Part shown: in pieces, positions 50,174 to 60,194 of the stretch
How positions within the stretch are numbered: the first letter of the stretch is position 1
Layout of the letters: every line of letters starts with the position of its first letter
DNA from: Brenneria izbisi
Lineage (GTDB): Bacteria; Pseudomonadota; Gammaproteobacteria; Enterobacterales; Enterobacteriaceae
NCBI RefSeq assembly: GCF_025840185.1
Contig: NZ_JAMPJU010000003.1
Span: 1-64,000 of the forward strand
Length of the DNA stretch: 64,000 nucleotides
Reading direction: 5' to 3'
Notes under the pieces: generated by a model
Database searches by the model: none
Told to the model about the DNA's origin: nothing
What the model saw: only the letters and a program-made list of their open reading frames with translations
Position numbers and translations under genes: made by a program

Positions 50174-52473
50174 AAGTAATCCGATGATTGGCGTGATGAG
50201 GTGTGAAGACGCCCTTCGCAGATATGCAACAATGCCTGCGTGGTTGGTGTTCGCTGGCTAAATTGGGTGCTTAGAAAGATGTGGCGGGCGAGTGATAGCG
50301 TGGTCAGCGCCTGAATTTCCGGCGCGGAGACGGTCGGCGAATGGGCCAGAAAAGCCTGAATAAAAGCCGCTTCATGGACACTCAATGCCTGAATATCGCC
50401 GAATTGACGCAATGCGAGTTCCTGAATATGCGCCAGGTAATTTCCCGCATCAATAGCGGGGCAGCCGATGCAGCATAGATCAAAATCGAGCAATACCACG
50501 TTACGCGGTGGTTGCGCATAAATCATGACCTGATCAGGATAAAAATCGCGATGGATTGCTGTTGATGCCGAAGGGACGAGGGACGTCGCCAGCCGCTCGC
50601 ACCCGGCCAGCACCTGCTTGATACGCGCCGCCCATTGAGGTCGCAAGGTCGCCGCCAGGGTCAGGCATTGTCGCAGTACCGCCGCCTCATCGGATATCGT
50701 CCACTGTTTATCCGCTGATAATTCACGCAACGCCTGATTTTGGTGTAACGCCGCCAGAGACGCGCCCACTTTCTCTCCCAATAGCCTTAAATCATGGCTA
50801 TCTGGGAGCAGCAGTTCGGTTAGTAGCTGTGCGCTGACTTTACGCTGTAGCCATAATTGTTCCGCGTCCATGACCGCCAACGGCTCCGGCACGGATACCG
50901 ATGATGATGTGTCAAACCCGCTCCGCCATAAGGCGCGCTGTTTTGCAAAAGAGGCGTGATCCACGCCTTTCGCCCGATATTTACCCAAGACCGTCATCGG
51001 CGCGGTTCGCCCCGGCAACGTCCACTGATAGGCAATTAGCGCCCGTCGACCGGGTTTATGCCGGATAACCTCTGCCTTCAGCCATTGCGCCTCTTCAGGC
51101 AGCGACAAGGCCTGTCGCATAGGATTCGCGACATAACCTGGATCCGTTAACGTCAGCAGCCGGTCAGTGGGGCGGCGAATAGCCGATGTCTGCGCCTGCG
51201 CGACATAATGTGCCGCACGGCTTAACAGGGCTTCAATCTGTTCAGGCCAGCGGGGTGAGCGTTTGCGAAATGGTTCGGTCGCCAGACAGAGCAGCCTGGT
51301 TGCGACATACCAGGTTAAATGCGCTAAGGATTGTTGAGTTTCAGGCGTTGCATGCGCGGCGTAGCCCGATAAAAAGCAGGAAACGGCTTGATCCGCCTGG
51401 GCTTGTGTCACTGTTTGCTCAATCACTTGTAGCTCAAGACGGGCCTGTAAGGTGGCGAGATCGAGTAGCGGCGAACCGCAGGCGGCGTGATCCCAGTCTA
51501 AAAAGCACAGGCTCTGATCAGCGGCGTGAACGACCTGATCGAGCGAAAAATCACCATGAATCAATGTTGACGTGGATGCGCATCGCGGCAATGCCTGTGC
51601 GATCTGTCGCGCCAACTGACGAAAGCGGATTTCCTCCGCCGGATAAATAAATGACAAGGTGTTCAGGACATTCTGCAAGGCCTGTATTTCATCCGTTATT
51701 GTGCGGCGGGTCGGTAGCGTTAATGCGGATTGATGTATTTTCGCCAGCGTCTCTCCCGTTTGGCCAAGCGCGTTCGGCTGCCATTGCGGATGCTGCTCCG
51801 GGCAGAGAATGTCGCCCGCCTGCCACTGGGTAAGCAGCAACTGTCTTCTGGCGTCATGGCCTAGTATGCGGGTATGCCCCATTGATGCGCCCAGCGTTGC
51901 GCCAGCCAACATGTTGGCAAAAGCGCTGGGGTGGCAGCAGCGTAATACCGCATAGCGTCCTTTCGGCGTGTCCAGCGCCGCGATAAAACGTCGCTCAGGT
52001 TTGTAGCGTAAAAGCCGCCAGGTTATCGCGGATGTTTGCGTGGGCGGTAAAAGGCCGGACCACATATTGGTTGCCGATGATTGATAAAGCGGCCTGAGGT
52101 GGCTGATTACCGGATCATTCAGCGGGTGAAACAGTATCAGAGCGAACGCGGCGAGCGCGCTGGGCGCAAAGGGATCTTCCGCTGTCACCAGCTTTTGATA
52201 GCGCCGCCGTCGCCAGGTTTGCTTAAAACGTTCCGTTGTCAGCGCGTTGGCATAATAATGACAGCGCTCTCCCGCAGCGGAGACTAGCTCCAGCGCAGCC
52301 ACGCAACTGGTTCGCGGTTTGTAACGTAAATAGGTGACGCTCAGGGAGCAGGTATCGGCAAAACGTGGCAGACGCCGTAGCGTTTGCAATAGCGCCTCCG
52401 TGTCCAACAGCAATCTCAGACCGGGAAGCGCCGTATCGCTCTGCGTTATCGTGATGTCGGCATCCAGTAACAT
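50170..52473 (-). CDS. Double phosphotransferase-fold (APH/choline-kinase-like) protein
   Basis: This 767-residue protein holds two kinase C-lobes with APH (PF01636) signatures: HGDFSLDQ then FLDWDHA near residues 306-330, and HRDFYPDQ then LLDFDLC near 640-663. Three N-lobe-like segments share LRYKP or IRHKP motifs at about residues 49, 155 and 468. The order seems to be N-N-C-N-C. The APH Asn after HxD is replaced by Gln in both. It may phosphorylate a sugar or lipid-linked glycan. ATG 52473 follows AGGAAGG; a frame to 52596 would overlap the ABC gene. I recognise no named homologue. Confidence 0.8.
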   Translation of the reverse strand: MLLDADITITQSDTALPGLRLLLDTEALLQTLRRLPRFADTCSLSVTYLRYKPRTSCVAALELVSAAGERCHYYANALTTERFKQTWRRRRYQKLVTAEDPFAPSALAAFALILFHPLNDPVISHLRPLYQSSATNMWSGLLPPTQTSAITWRLLRYKPERRFIAALDTPKGRYAVLRCCHPSAFANMLAGATLGASMGHTRILGHDARRQLLLTQWQAGDILCPEQHPQWQPNALGQTGETLAKIHQSALTLPTRRTITDEIQALQNVLNTLSFIYPAEEIRFRQLARQIAQALPRCASTSTLIHGDFSLDQVVHAADQSLCFLDWDHAACGSPLLDLATLQARLELQVIEQTVTQAQADQAVSCFLSGYAAHATPETQQSLAHLTWYVATRLLCLATEPFRKRSPRWPEQIEALLSRAAHYVAQAQTSAIRRPTDRLLTLTDPGYVANPMRQALSLPEEAQWLKAEVIRHKPGRRALIAYQWTLPGRTAPMTVLGKYRAKGVDHASFAKQRALWRSGFDTSSSVSVPEPLAVMDAEQLWLQRKVSAQLLTELLLPDSHDLRLLGEKVGASLAALHQNQALRELSADKQWTISDEAAVLRQCLTLAATLRPQWAARIKQVLAGCERLATSLVPSASTAIHRDFYPDQVMIYAQPPRNVVLLDFDLCCIGCPAIDAGNYLAHIQELALRQFGDIQALSVHEAAFIQAFLAHSPTVSAPEIQALTTLSLARHIFLSTQFSQRTPTTQALLHICEGRLHTSSRQSSDYL

Positions 52474-52492
52474 TACGCCATCCTTCCTGTGA

Positions 52493-54283
52493 TTACGCGC
52501 GGCCAATGCCTTGCAGATGCCATAATTCCGCATAGCGTCCGCGGCGGGCGAGTAATGCGTCATGGCTGCCTTGTTCAAGAACGCAGCCATCCTCAATAAA
52601 GATGATTTTGTCCGTCAAGGCCGCGAATGCGAGGTTATGGGTGATCAACAGACTGAGGCGATCCCGCATCAGCCGCACCAGCGCTTCAATTACCGCCTGT
52701 TCATTCTCACTGTCCAACCCAGTGCTGGGTTCGTCCAGAACCAGAATTGGGCTATTGCGGATCGCGGCGCGGGCAATGGAAAGACGTTTCTGCTGCCCAC
52801 CTGATAACGATTGCCCACGCTCGCTCAAAAGGGTGTCGTAACCCTGGGGCAGCGCGGTAATAAACTCATGGACGTTCGCCAGTTTCGCCGCGGCGATAAT
52901 TTGCGCATCAGTCACTTCGCCTAACGCGGCCAGCGCAATATTTTCGCGAATAGAGATGCCGAATAGCAGGCTGTCCTGCGGTACGAAACCAATCTGCCGG
53001 CGCAGGCTCTCCAGCGTGTAATCGCGAATATTTCGTCCATTAATCATGATGCGCCCGTCATGAGGGTCATACAGCCGTAATAGCAGACGCGCAATGGTCG
53101 ATTTCCCCACCCCTGAGACGCCGGTAATGGCGACGGATTCTCCCGCCTGTAATGAGAAAGTAATATGATCCAGTACCTGGTACTGTCGTTCGCCTTGTCC
53201 GTAGTGAAACCCCACCTGTTCAAAACGAATCTCATTGATCACATTTTTCAGCGCAATCGCGTCGGGACGATTGCTGATATCGGGTCGCTGTTGAAAAAGG
53301 TCGATAATACGTTCCCCGGCGGCCAGCGCCTTGGACAAGCGGCCCGTATATTTTGCGTATTCCCGTATTGGCCGAAATGAATTCTTTAAATAAGAGAGGA
53401 AAATCACCAGTTCGCCGACTGACATTTTGGCGTTCAGTACCGCCAGCGCGCCTTGCCACAACACCAGTGCGGCGGCGAATGCGATAATCAGATCCACGCT
53501 GCGCTCTAGGCCGGCGGTTAAGCGTTTGGAGCGCACGTTTTGTTGCAGGCTGCTGGCGTCGTCGCGTTGGAGGCGTCGGATCGTTTCGGCTTCCAGAGAG
53601 AGCGCCTGTACGGTGCCGATAGCGCCCATAAATTCGGTAACCTTGGCCGCAAGAATACCCTCGCACTGACGTTGTCTGCGACTGGTGTCATGGATTTTCT
53701 GGCCGGTGCGCCGGGTGTACCAGATTAGCCACGGCATCGGCAGCATCGCGCACAGCGTCAGTTGCCAGTTGAGGTACAACATGATGCTCAGCATTCCGCT
53801 CAGGATCAGGATATTCACCAGCATTGGCATCAGCGCGGTAATGGTGGTTTCACGCAGCATACTGATATCACTGGTTAAACGCATGGCGAGATCGCCCGTT
53901 TTCACCTTGTGATGAAAGGTCAGCGATAGGCGCTGCAAATGCGCGAAAAGGTCACTGCGCACCGCGCTAAGTACGCGGCTTCCCGCCAGCGCCAACCCGG
54001 TCGTACTGAGATAACTCATGGCGGCTTGCAGGGCGGCAATCAGGATCACGCTGACAACGCTCATCAATAACAGCGTTGATGTATCCCAGGCCTCGAACCA
54101 GCGAGAACGGCTTTTGTCGGTGGATAAAATATGGTCGATGACAAATGCCAACGGCCACGGCTCCAGCAAGCGCATGCCGGTTGACAACAGCATGGCTGCT
54201 AATGCGCCGCTGATTAGCGGGTAATGAACCCGGATATAAGGCCAGAATTGACGCGTGACGGCGCGCCAGGGGCGCTGTTTCAT
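52493..54283 (-). CDS. ABC exporter, fused permease and ATPase (MsbA-like)
   Basis: The 596-residue half-transporter has about six membrane helices in residues 1-330, then an ATPase domain with Walker A (GVSGVGKSTI), signature LSGGQQKRLS, Walker B (ILVLDEPST) and the switch His (ITHN). Such proteins flip lipids or lipid-linked glycans, often as homodimers. I start at 54283, behind GGAGGGATAAAT; the longer frame overlaps the upstream glycosyltransferase gene. Its place between glycosyltransferases and an outer-membrane pore suggests export of the glycan. Confidence 0.92.
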   Translation of the reverse strand: MKQRPWRAVTRQFWPYIRVHYPLISGALAAMLLSTGMRLLEPWPLAFVIDHILSTDKSRSRWFEAWDTSTLLLMSVVSVILIAALQAAMSYLSTTGLALAGSRVLSAVRSDLFAHLQRLSLTFHHKVKTGDLAMRLTSDISMLRETTITALMPMLVNILILSGMLSIMLYLNWQLTLCAMLPMPWLIWYTRRTGQKIHDTSRRQRQCEGILAAKVTEFMGAIGTVQALSLEAETIRRLQRDDASSLQQNVRSKRLTAGLERSVDLIIAFAAALVLWQGALAVLNAKMSVGELVIFLSYLKNSFRPIREYAKYTGRLSKALAAGERIIDLFQQRPDISNRPDAIALKNVINEIRFEQVGFHYGQGERQYQVLDHITFSLQAGESVAITGVSGVGKSTIARLLLRLYDPHDGRIMINGRNIRDYTLESLRRQIGFVPQDSLLFGISIRENIALAALGEVTDAQIIAAAKLANVHEFITALPQGYDTLLSERGQSLSGGQQKRLSIARAAIRNSPILVLDEPSTGLDSENEQAVIEALVRLMRDRLSLLITHNLAFAALTDKIIFIEDGCVLEQGSHDALLARRGRYAELWHLQGIGRA

Positions 54284-54285
54284 AT

Positions 54286-55464
54286 TTATCCCTCCGGTAA
54301 GACCAGATCGGCAAGGCGAAAAATCTGTTGTACAACCGCATCCCAACTCTGATTCTGGATAATGGATTGCCGCCCATTGGCGCCCAACTGACAACGCCAG
54401 GCGTGGTCGGCGACCAGCGTTTCCAGCGCACCGCATAGCGCGGGAGGATTATCCGGGGCGACCACCATACCGGTTTCCCCTGCAACCACAATCTGCTCCA
54501 GATGCCCGACCTGAGTGGTGATAACCGGTAATCCCGCAGCCATATATTCATAAATCTTGAGGGGGGAGAAATAGAAATCAGGCAGCGCGGGGTAGGGCGC
54601 GACGGCGATATCCATTTCCGCTAACCGGGCCGGAATATCCGTATGGGGCAATGCGCCGGTGAAATGAACCCAGTCAGACAGACCCTGACGTTCAACCCTG
54701 TCAGACAGTGATGCATATTCCGGGCCGTCGCCCACGATCAACAGGCGCACCGGATTTCCCCGCTGATATAACAGTGCAAATGCGTCAATCAGCGTATCGA
54801 CGCCATGCCAGGGTTTTAACGTACCTAAAAAACCGATCACGGTTTCACGTTGTGAGTGATGTGTCTGGCGCTCCCGCCGGATGGTAATCGCCTGACCGAA
54901 GCGCAGAGGATCAACGCCGTTGGCGACGACATGAACTTTCTGCTTTGTTGGCGGAAATTGCATTAAATAGGCTTTTATGCCGGGCGAAACCGCCACGATA
55001 AGGTCAGCGTTGGTTAATACCGAGTGCAGGATGCGCAGCGCCTGCGCCTCCAGCGGTAATGTCCGGTAGCGTTTTTGCTCTTCAATCAACGGCGCGTTGA
55101 CCTCCAGTATCCCTTTGCATCCAGTCTGTCTGGCATAGGCCATCCCTGCGTCGCTCCACAGTGCGTAACGTTCATACACCGCATCGAAAGGTGGATAACC
55201 CGCCAAAGCCTGATGCAGCACGTCGTTTGCTGCCAGCGCCGCCTGAGCGCGTAGCTGGGCGGTGTCATTGGGCAAGGCAGGCAAGCGGTGCAGATGGATC
55301 GCCGCCAGATCCGCCGGAGGCTCCCCGCCGATGCGTTGCGCGAACAGGGTAATTTCCGCCCCTGCTTTCAGCAGGCTGCGCAACACTTCCTGGATGTGAA
55401 TGGAGGCGCCTTTGCAGCCAAAAACAGGGATGCCCGGATCAGTACAGATATACGCGATTCGCAT
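54286..55464 (-). CDS. GT4-family glycosyltransferase A
   Basis: A 392-residue GT-B fold enzyme. The N-terminal Gly-rich loop is at residues 14-20 (VFGCKGAS), and the C-terminal donor-binding part has IGFLGTLKPWHGVDTLIDAF, VGDGPEYASL and the E-x7-E motif in SPLKIYEYMAAGLPVI. It would add a sugar from a nucleotide donor in the cytoplasm. AAAAGGA precedes the start. Its stop lies two bases from the ABC gene start, so the two are tightly coupled. Confidence 0.9.
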   Translation of the reverse strand: MRIAYICTDPGIPVFGCKGASIHIQEVLRSLLKAGAEITLFAQRIGGEPPADLAAIHLHRLPALPNDTAQLRAQAALAANDVLHQALAGYPPFDAVYERYALWSDAGMAYARQTGCKGILEVNAPLIEEQKRYRTLPLEAQALRILHSVLTNADLIVAVSPGIKAYLMQFPPTKQKVHVVANGVDPLRFGQAITIRRERQTHHSQRETVIGFLGTLKPWHGVDTLIDAFALLYQRGNPVRLLIVGDGPEYASLSDRVERQGLSDWVHFTGALPHTDIPARLAEMDIAVAPYPALPDFYFSPLKIYEYMAAGLPVITTQVGHLEQIVVAGETGMVVAPDNPPALCGALETLVADHAWRCQLGANGRQSIIQNQSWDAVVQQIFRLADLVLPEG

Positions 55465-55488
55465 GCGACGATTCCTTTTAAGTCTCTG

Positions 55489-56721
55489 TCAGTGAGCGTG
55501 TTTTACGCTGGCATAAAAAATGTCACGTAGCTGGCTGGCATTGCGGTTGATATCGTATTCAGCGCTGATCAGCGCCTGTGCATTGCGTGACAAACTGATC
55601 CGCTGCTCGGCATTTGCGAGCAGAGAATCGATCGCATCCGCTAATGCCTGGGGATCATGAGGCGGAACACACAATCCGGTTTTCTGGTTTATCACTACTT
55701 CAGGAATACCGGCAACGGTGGTTGAAATCACCGGCGTACCCAGCGCCATCGCCTCCAGTAAAACAGTCGGCAGACCATCGCGGTCGCCATCATCGCTGAT
55801 CACGCTGGGGACGACCAACATCGCGGCCTGCTGCATCTCGGCAATGACTTCCGGCTGAGGTTTAGCGCCTGCCAGCGTCATATGATCATGTAGCTTTAAG
55901 GTTTCGATCTGCTGTTGCAAAGAGGTAAACAAGTCGCCGCTGCCTATCAGGGTACAATGAAAATCCTGGCCTCGTTGTTTCAACAACGCGACCGCTTCAA
56001 TCAGCACGTCGAACCCTTTTTTCCTGACTAATCGACCTACCGCCAAAATTCTCCTGGCGTTCGCTACGGGAGGCGAATACGGGAATTGTTGCAGGTCTAC
56101 GCCGTTGTACACACGCACCAGCCGATCGGCGCTGGCGCCATATTTTTCGCGCAAATAAGCGACGTTATAATCCGATACGGTAATGGCGTAAGCCGCATCG
56201 CGCAGCTTGACGTCCAGTTCGGTTGCCTCGTCATAGTGGTAGTAAATATCTTTGGCATGGGCGGTGAATGAATACGTCACGCCGCTGAATATCGCCGCTA
56301 AACGCGCAACCGTGGTGGCGAGCGTGCCGAAATGCGCATGCAAATGTTGAATGCCGCGGGCGCGCACAGCCAACGCAAGTTTGATCGCTTGTGCGAACGA
56401 ATGAGGTGAGCCCCATTGCACCTGAATCAGCCGCTTATCAAATTCAGGCAGTTGCTCACGCGCGGTTTGCAGTAATTGCCAGAAGATTTCAGGATCGTAC
56501 TGTCTGTCCTTATAACGTGTGACGGGGGCTTTTACGCGAGCAATACCGTCCTGAAAGTGGGGTTCACTCACCGGCCCCAAAGCAAAAATATCAACTTTCA
56601 TCCCGGCGCGCTCATGCGCTAGGATCTCATTAACAACAAACGTTTCTGAAAATCGCGGGTAACGTTTCAATACGTAGCCGACATAGAGGGGGTGATTAGT
56701 TGAATGCATATCGTTGGTCAT
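55489..56721 (-). CDS. GT4-family glycosyltransferase B (colanic-acid WcaL-like)
   Basis: The 410-residue protein has the N-terminal YVLKRYPRFSETFVVNEI segment typical of WcaL/ExoL-type glycosyltransferases. The donor site is at ILAVGRLVRKKGFDVLIEA and DRDGLPTVLLEAMALGTPVI. It probably extends the same glycan as its neighbour. Its ATG overlaps the TGA of the upstream gene by one base. Confidence 0.9.
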   Translation of the reverse strand: MTNDMHSTNHPLYVGYVLKRYPRFSETFVVNEILAHERAGMKVDIFALGPVSEPHFQDGIARVKAPVTRYKDRQYDPEIFWQLLQTAREQLPEFDKRLIQVQWGSPHSFAQAIKLALAVRARGIQHLHAHFGTLATTVARLAAIFSGVTYSFTAHAKDIYYHYDEATELDVKLRDAAYAITVSDYNVAYLREKYGASADRLVRVYNGVDLQQFPYSPPVANARRILAVGRLVRKKGFDVLIEAVALLKQRGQDFHCTLIGSGDLFTSLQQQIETLKLHDHMTLAGAKPQPEVIAEMQQAAMLVVPSVISDDGDRDGLPTVLLEAMALGTPVISTTVAGIPEVVINQKTGLCVPPHDPQALADAIDSLLANAEQRISLSRNAQALISAEYDINRNASQLRDIFYASVKHAH

Positions 56722-57920
56722 CAGCTTAAGGCTCCATTGCGGATTCTGGCGCGGAAAACGTCGGCAACCTGTATGGCCACCTGTTCTAATCCTTTAAAAT
56801 TCAGTATGTCACGCGGGTTGGCGTAGTTCTGAGGTTGGGCCAGCCAGCGTTGAATAACCGCAGGGCTTAATCCTTCAGGCGCAAGACACGTCACCAGGTT
56901 GCGCTCAGCCAGTTTGGTGGCCCGTATCCACTGCTCCTGACGGGGTGAGACACGAGGAATGATCAGCGCTGTTTTCTGTAGCGCCAGTATTTCCATGACG
57001 GTGTTGTATCCCCCCATTGATACAATGCGTTCCACCCGGCGCATCAGTTCCAGTGGTTCCGGCACAAATGCCGTCATTGTCATATCATCGCGTTGGTTAA
57101 CCCATTGACGCAGTTGCTCATGTTCTTCGAGGGGCATCATGGAACCGGTAATCAGCATCCCGGTGCGCCCGGTAGGTAACCGGGCGTGTACAAATGCCTT
57201 AGCCAGCGCATAGCCATCTTGTCCCCCTCCCACCATGCACAACGCGTAGGGCGCGTTGATTGGGCTGGCGGCGGAAGCCGGGGGTGTTCCCTGAAGCCGT
57301 TTGGCGGCATCCAGATAACCCATAAATGTGACTTTCCGCGTTAGTTCCGCGTCAAACCCATATTGCTGGGTGAGATCGTAAAAATCGGCATCTCCGTAAA
57401 CCCACACCTGAGTGAAATAGTCGCGAATGGCGGACATGTTTCCCAGCTTTGCCCATTGACGTTGAACGGCATCGGGATGATCGATAATATCCCGCAGGCC
57501 AAGCACCATTTCTGTTCCTTTGGCCGCCAGTACCGGCAAAATGGTATCGAGTTCTGACATAGCGCCGCGCGGCACATTATCCACCACCACCATATCGGGT
57601 TCGAATGCGCTCATGGCGGCATGAATTATGTTGGAGCGCAGGAAGACCAGACGCTTGATATCTTTACCCAATGCCCTGGGACAATAGTTTCCGTCAGGGG
57701 TTTTCAGGTAAGTCGGCAGTGTCACGATATCCGCTCCTTTAGGCAACGGAAATTGTCCGGCTTCACGTACTCCGGTAATTAACAGGATCTCGGCATCAGG
57801 CAATAGGGTTAATACTGCTTGAGTAAGTAACATATTTCTTCTTACGTGACCTAATCCCATTGTGTCATGCGAATAAAAAACCACCCTAGGGTTACGATAT
57901 CGTTCTGCTTTCTCAGGCAT
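56721..57920 (-). CDS. GT28-like glycosyltransferase (COG4671 type)
   Basis: The 399-residue protein begins RVVFYSHDTMGLGHVRRN, the loop typical of MurG-like and COG4671 predicted glycosyltransferases, and has a C-terminal GT28-type donor site around MGGYNTVMEILALQKTALII. It is the first gene of the operon. The ribosome site is weak; an inverted CCATATGG lies just upstream. It may start glycan assembly. The exact donor is unknown. Confidence 0.87.
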   Translation of the reverse strand: MPEKAERYRNPRVVFYSHDTMGLGHVRRNMLLTQAVLTLLPDAEILLITGVREAGQFPLPKGADIVTLPTYLKTPDGNYCPRALGKDIKRLVFLRSNIIHAAMSAFEPDMVVVDNVPRGAMSELDTILPVLAAKGTEMVLGLRDIIDHPDAVQRQWAKLGNMSAIRDYFTQVWVYGDADFYDLTQQYGFDAELTRKVTFMGYLDAAKRLQGTPPASAASPINAPYALCMVGGGQDGYALAKAFVHARLPTGRTGMLITGSMMPLEEHEQLRQWVNQRDDMTMTAFVPEPLELMRRVERIVSMGGYNTVMEILALQKTALIIPRVSPRQEQWIRATKLAERNLVTCLAPEGLSPAVIQRWLAQPQNYANPRDILNFKGLEQVAIQVADVFRARIRNGALS

Positions 57921-58464
57921 AATATTGAATCCATATGGTATTGAAGGTCATTATTCTTGAAAGCCTATATATCCTCGTTTGCACAACGTGGGCACATCAA
58001 GGGCTGCATGATGCTTATATTTTTCCGCGCTTTTTTTACTGCTACGCACGCTTATTCAACTCAGTGGCAGGGAAATATTTTTGGCGAATTCTTTTTGCGG
58101 TCTTAAATCTATCAGATATGTCTGATAATACTCTTTTCATCACGTTATTTGTGGTTATCAAATAGATTAAATAACCGGTTAGAATTTAAGTCAGTATCTG
58201 TAATAAAACAGAGACTTTCTTCATATTATTACGAATACATTGCATTTAGTAATTAAATTTAATCATAGCGTTATAATTATTTTTCTGTTTATTATTTTTT
58301 GCGGGATTGATTGATATTAATATTTGTCATTTTATGATTGGTTTGTCTTATTTTTTCAACAGGAGTGCTTATTATTAGCAAGCACTATCGGATGTGTTGC
58401 TATAATTAGAAATCTATGGGGTGTATTAAAAAATATTATTATTTGCCAATGTATCAGGCTGAAA
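57921..58464. other. AT-rich promoter region of the glycan operon
   Basis: About 540 bases of low GC content with no supported gene. It lies upstream of the glycan operon (minus strand) and downstream of the aminotransferase gene. I looked for a JUMPstart/ops element and did not find one. Confidence 0.5.
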
Positions 58465-58465
58465 T

Positions 58466-58490
58466 AAAAAGAGCCGATTACATCGGCCCG
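58466..58490 (-). terminator. Terminator of the aminotransferase gene
   Basis: GCCGAT (58473-58478) pairs with ATCGGC (58482-58487) around a three-base loop. On the minus strand it is followed by a T run (complement of AAAAA at 58466-58470). It lies about 40 bases after the gene. Confidence 0.75.
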
Positions 58491-58524
58491 TTGAGATAGA
58501 CGGTTACGCTGTTATTTTTCTAAC

Positions 58525-59934
58525 TTAAATAAAACCGTCAGCGCTGAGGGAGTCCAGCGTGACGCTGAATGCTTCATCCAGAATACCGACAACTTCGTCG
58601 ATCACCTTGCGCGTCCAGATCAATGGCGGGGAAATAACGATAAGATGACCAATCGGACGGATAATCAAGCCGCGTTTCTGGCATGAGTCGGCAATGCGAT
58701 AACCTACTTTTGCCGCCGCAGGAAACAGGGCTTTGGTTTGGCGATTGGCGACGCTCTCGATTCCGACCATGAAGTGACTGCCGCGGATATCGCCGACAAT
58801 CGGGTGGTGGGCAAGGCGCCGCTTCAATGCTTCCATCAGGTACGGGCCAATTTCGCGGACATGTTCACAAATCTTCTCGCGTTCGATAATCCCGATGTTG
58901 GCAAGCGCCGCCGCGCAACTTACCGGATGCCCTGAATAGGTATAACCGATACTCAACACCCCACCCCTGGCTTGCGGTTGACTGATGACGGCATAGATCT
59001 TGTCGGAAATCAGCGTTGCCCCCAGAGGCGAGTAGCCTGAGGTGAGGCCTTTGGCAATGTTGATGATGTCGGGTTTGACGCCGAACACGGCTTCCGATGC
59101 AAAGACGTGTCCGAGACGGCCAAAAGCGGTGACGACCTCGTCCGAGATATAAAGCATGCCGTTCGCATGGCAAACGTCCAGCATTCTCTTATGGTAGCCT
59201 TCGGGTGCCACCAGAACGCCGCCAGCGCCCATGATCGGTTCGGCGATAAACGCCGCTATATTCTCCGCGCCAAGACGCGCGATCGTGGTCTGAAACTCCT
59301 GAACAAGATGGTCGCAGTATTGCGCATCGCTCATCCCCTCTGGTTTACGATAGCAATTCGCCTCGCTGATATACACCACCAGGTCTTCCACGGCATCGAA
59401 TCCCAGATTAATCCCTTCGGTTGCCGTCAGGGTGGCGGACATATACGTCGTGCCATGATAAGCGCTTTTGCGGGAAATGATTTTCTTTTTAGCCGGCTGC
59501 CCAAGCTGATTGAAATAGTAATGCACCAGCCGAATAGTGGTGTCATTGGCCGTCGAACCGCCGCAACTATAAAAAACATGATTGAGATCGCCGGGCGCCA
59601 GTTCAGCGAGTTTGGCTGCAAGCCGGGTTGCCGGAATATTGGTGAGATTATTGAACGATGAGTAGTACGCCATTTCTGTGGCTTGTTTGCTCATGGCCTC
59701 GCCGATTTCGCTGCGGCCATGACCGACATTAACGCACCATAAGCCACCGATGCCGTCGATAAAACGATTGCCTTTATCGTCCTCGACATAGATGCCTTCA
59801 CTTCTGGTCATTACATCGCTGCCTTTTTCTTTGAACTGACTGAAATCGGTAAACGGATGGATAAAATGCGCTTTGTCCAGCGTATGTAAGTTATTCGGTT
59901 CGGTAGCGGGTAAGTTCGGTGACGGCTGCAACAT
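58525..59934 (-). CDS. Class III omega-aminotransferase (SpuC/putrescine-type)
   Basis: The 469-residue protein is a PLP-dependent class III aminotransferase. It has the conserved DGIGGLWCVNVGHGR, EPIMGAGGVLVAPEGY, SDEVVTAFGRLG and the PLP lysine in NIAKGLTSGYSPLGA. Closest in memory are putrescine-pyruvate and beta-alanine-pyruvate aminotransferases. AAGGAG precedes the start. The upstream PuuP-like permease suggests a polyamine or omega-amine substrate; that is inference. Confidence 0.88.
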   Translation of the reverse strand: MLQPSPNLPATEPNNLHTLDKAHFIHPFTDFSQFKEKGSDVMTRSEGIYVEDDKGNRFIDGIGGLWCVNVGHGRSEIGEAMSKQATEMAYYSSFNNLTNIPATRLAAKLAELAPGDLNHVFYSCGGSTANDTTIRLVHYYFNQLGQPAKKKIISRKSAYHGTTYMSATLTATEGINLGFDAVEDLVVYISEANCYRKPEGMSDAQYCDHLVQEFQTTIARLGAENIAAFIAEPIMGAGGVLVAPEGYHKRMLDVCHANGMLYISDEVVTAFGRLGHVFASEAVFGVKPDIINIAKGLTSGYSPLGATLISDKIYAVISQPQARGGVLSIGYTYSGHPVSCAAALANIGIIEREKICEHVREIGPYLMEALKRRLAHHPIVGDIRGSHFMVGIESVANRQTKALFPAAAKVGYRIADSCQKRGLIIRPIGHLIVISPPLIWTRKVIDEVVGILDEAFSVTLDSLSADGFI

Positions 59935-60194
59935 TTGGTTTCTCCTTCATTAGCCGGAATAGCTATCTGAATCGAGTCTACCTAAAGGCGTGGGAGAGAG
60001 CGTCCCTCTATGGTGGTATGGCTTGTCTGGCTTGAGAACGTGATAAAAAAAGCCGGAAAATAACGTGAAACGCCCCATTTAAAGGCATTTTTGCCCCATT
60101 TGAAGGCAGGGCGCGATAATTTTGATTTTTAAAAATGCAGCCTGAAACCGATTGGTCGAACACTCATCGGCAACCCACATGCCAACAGCATGGG

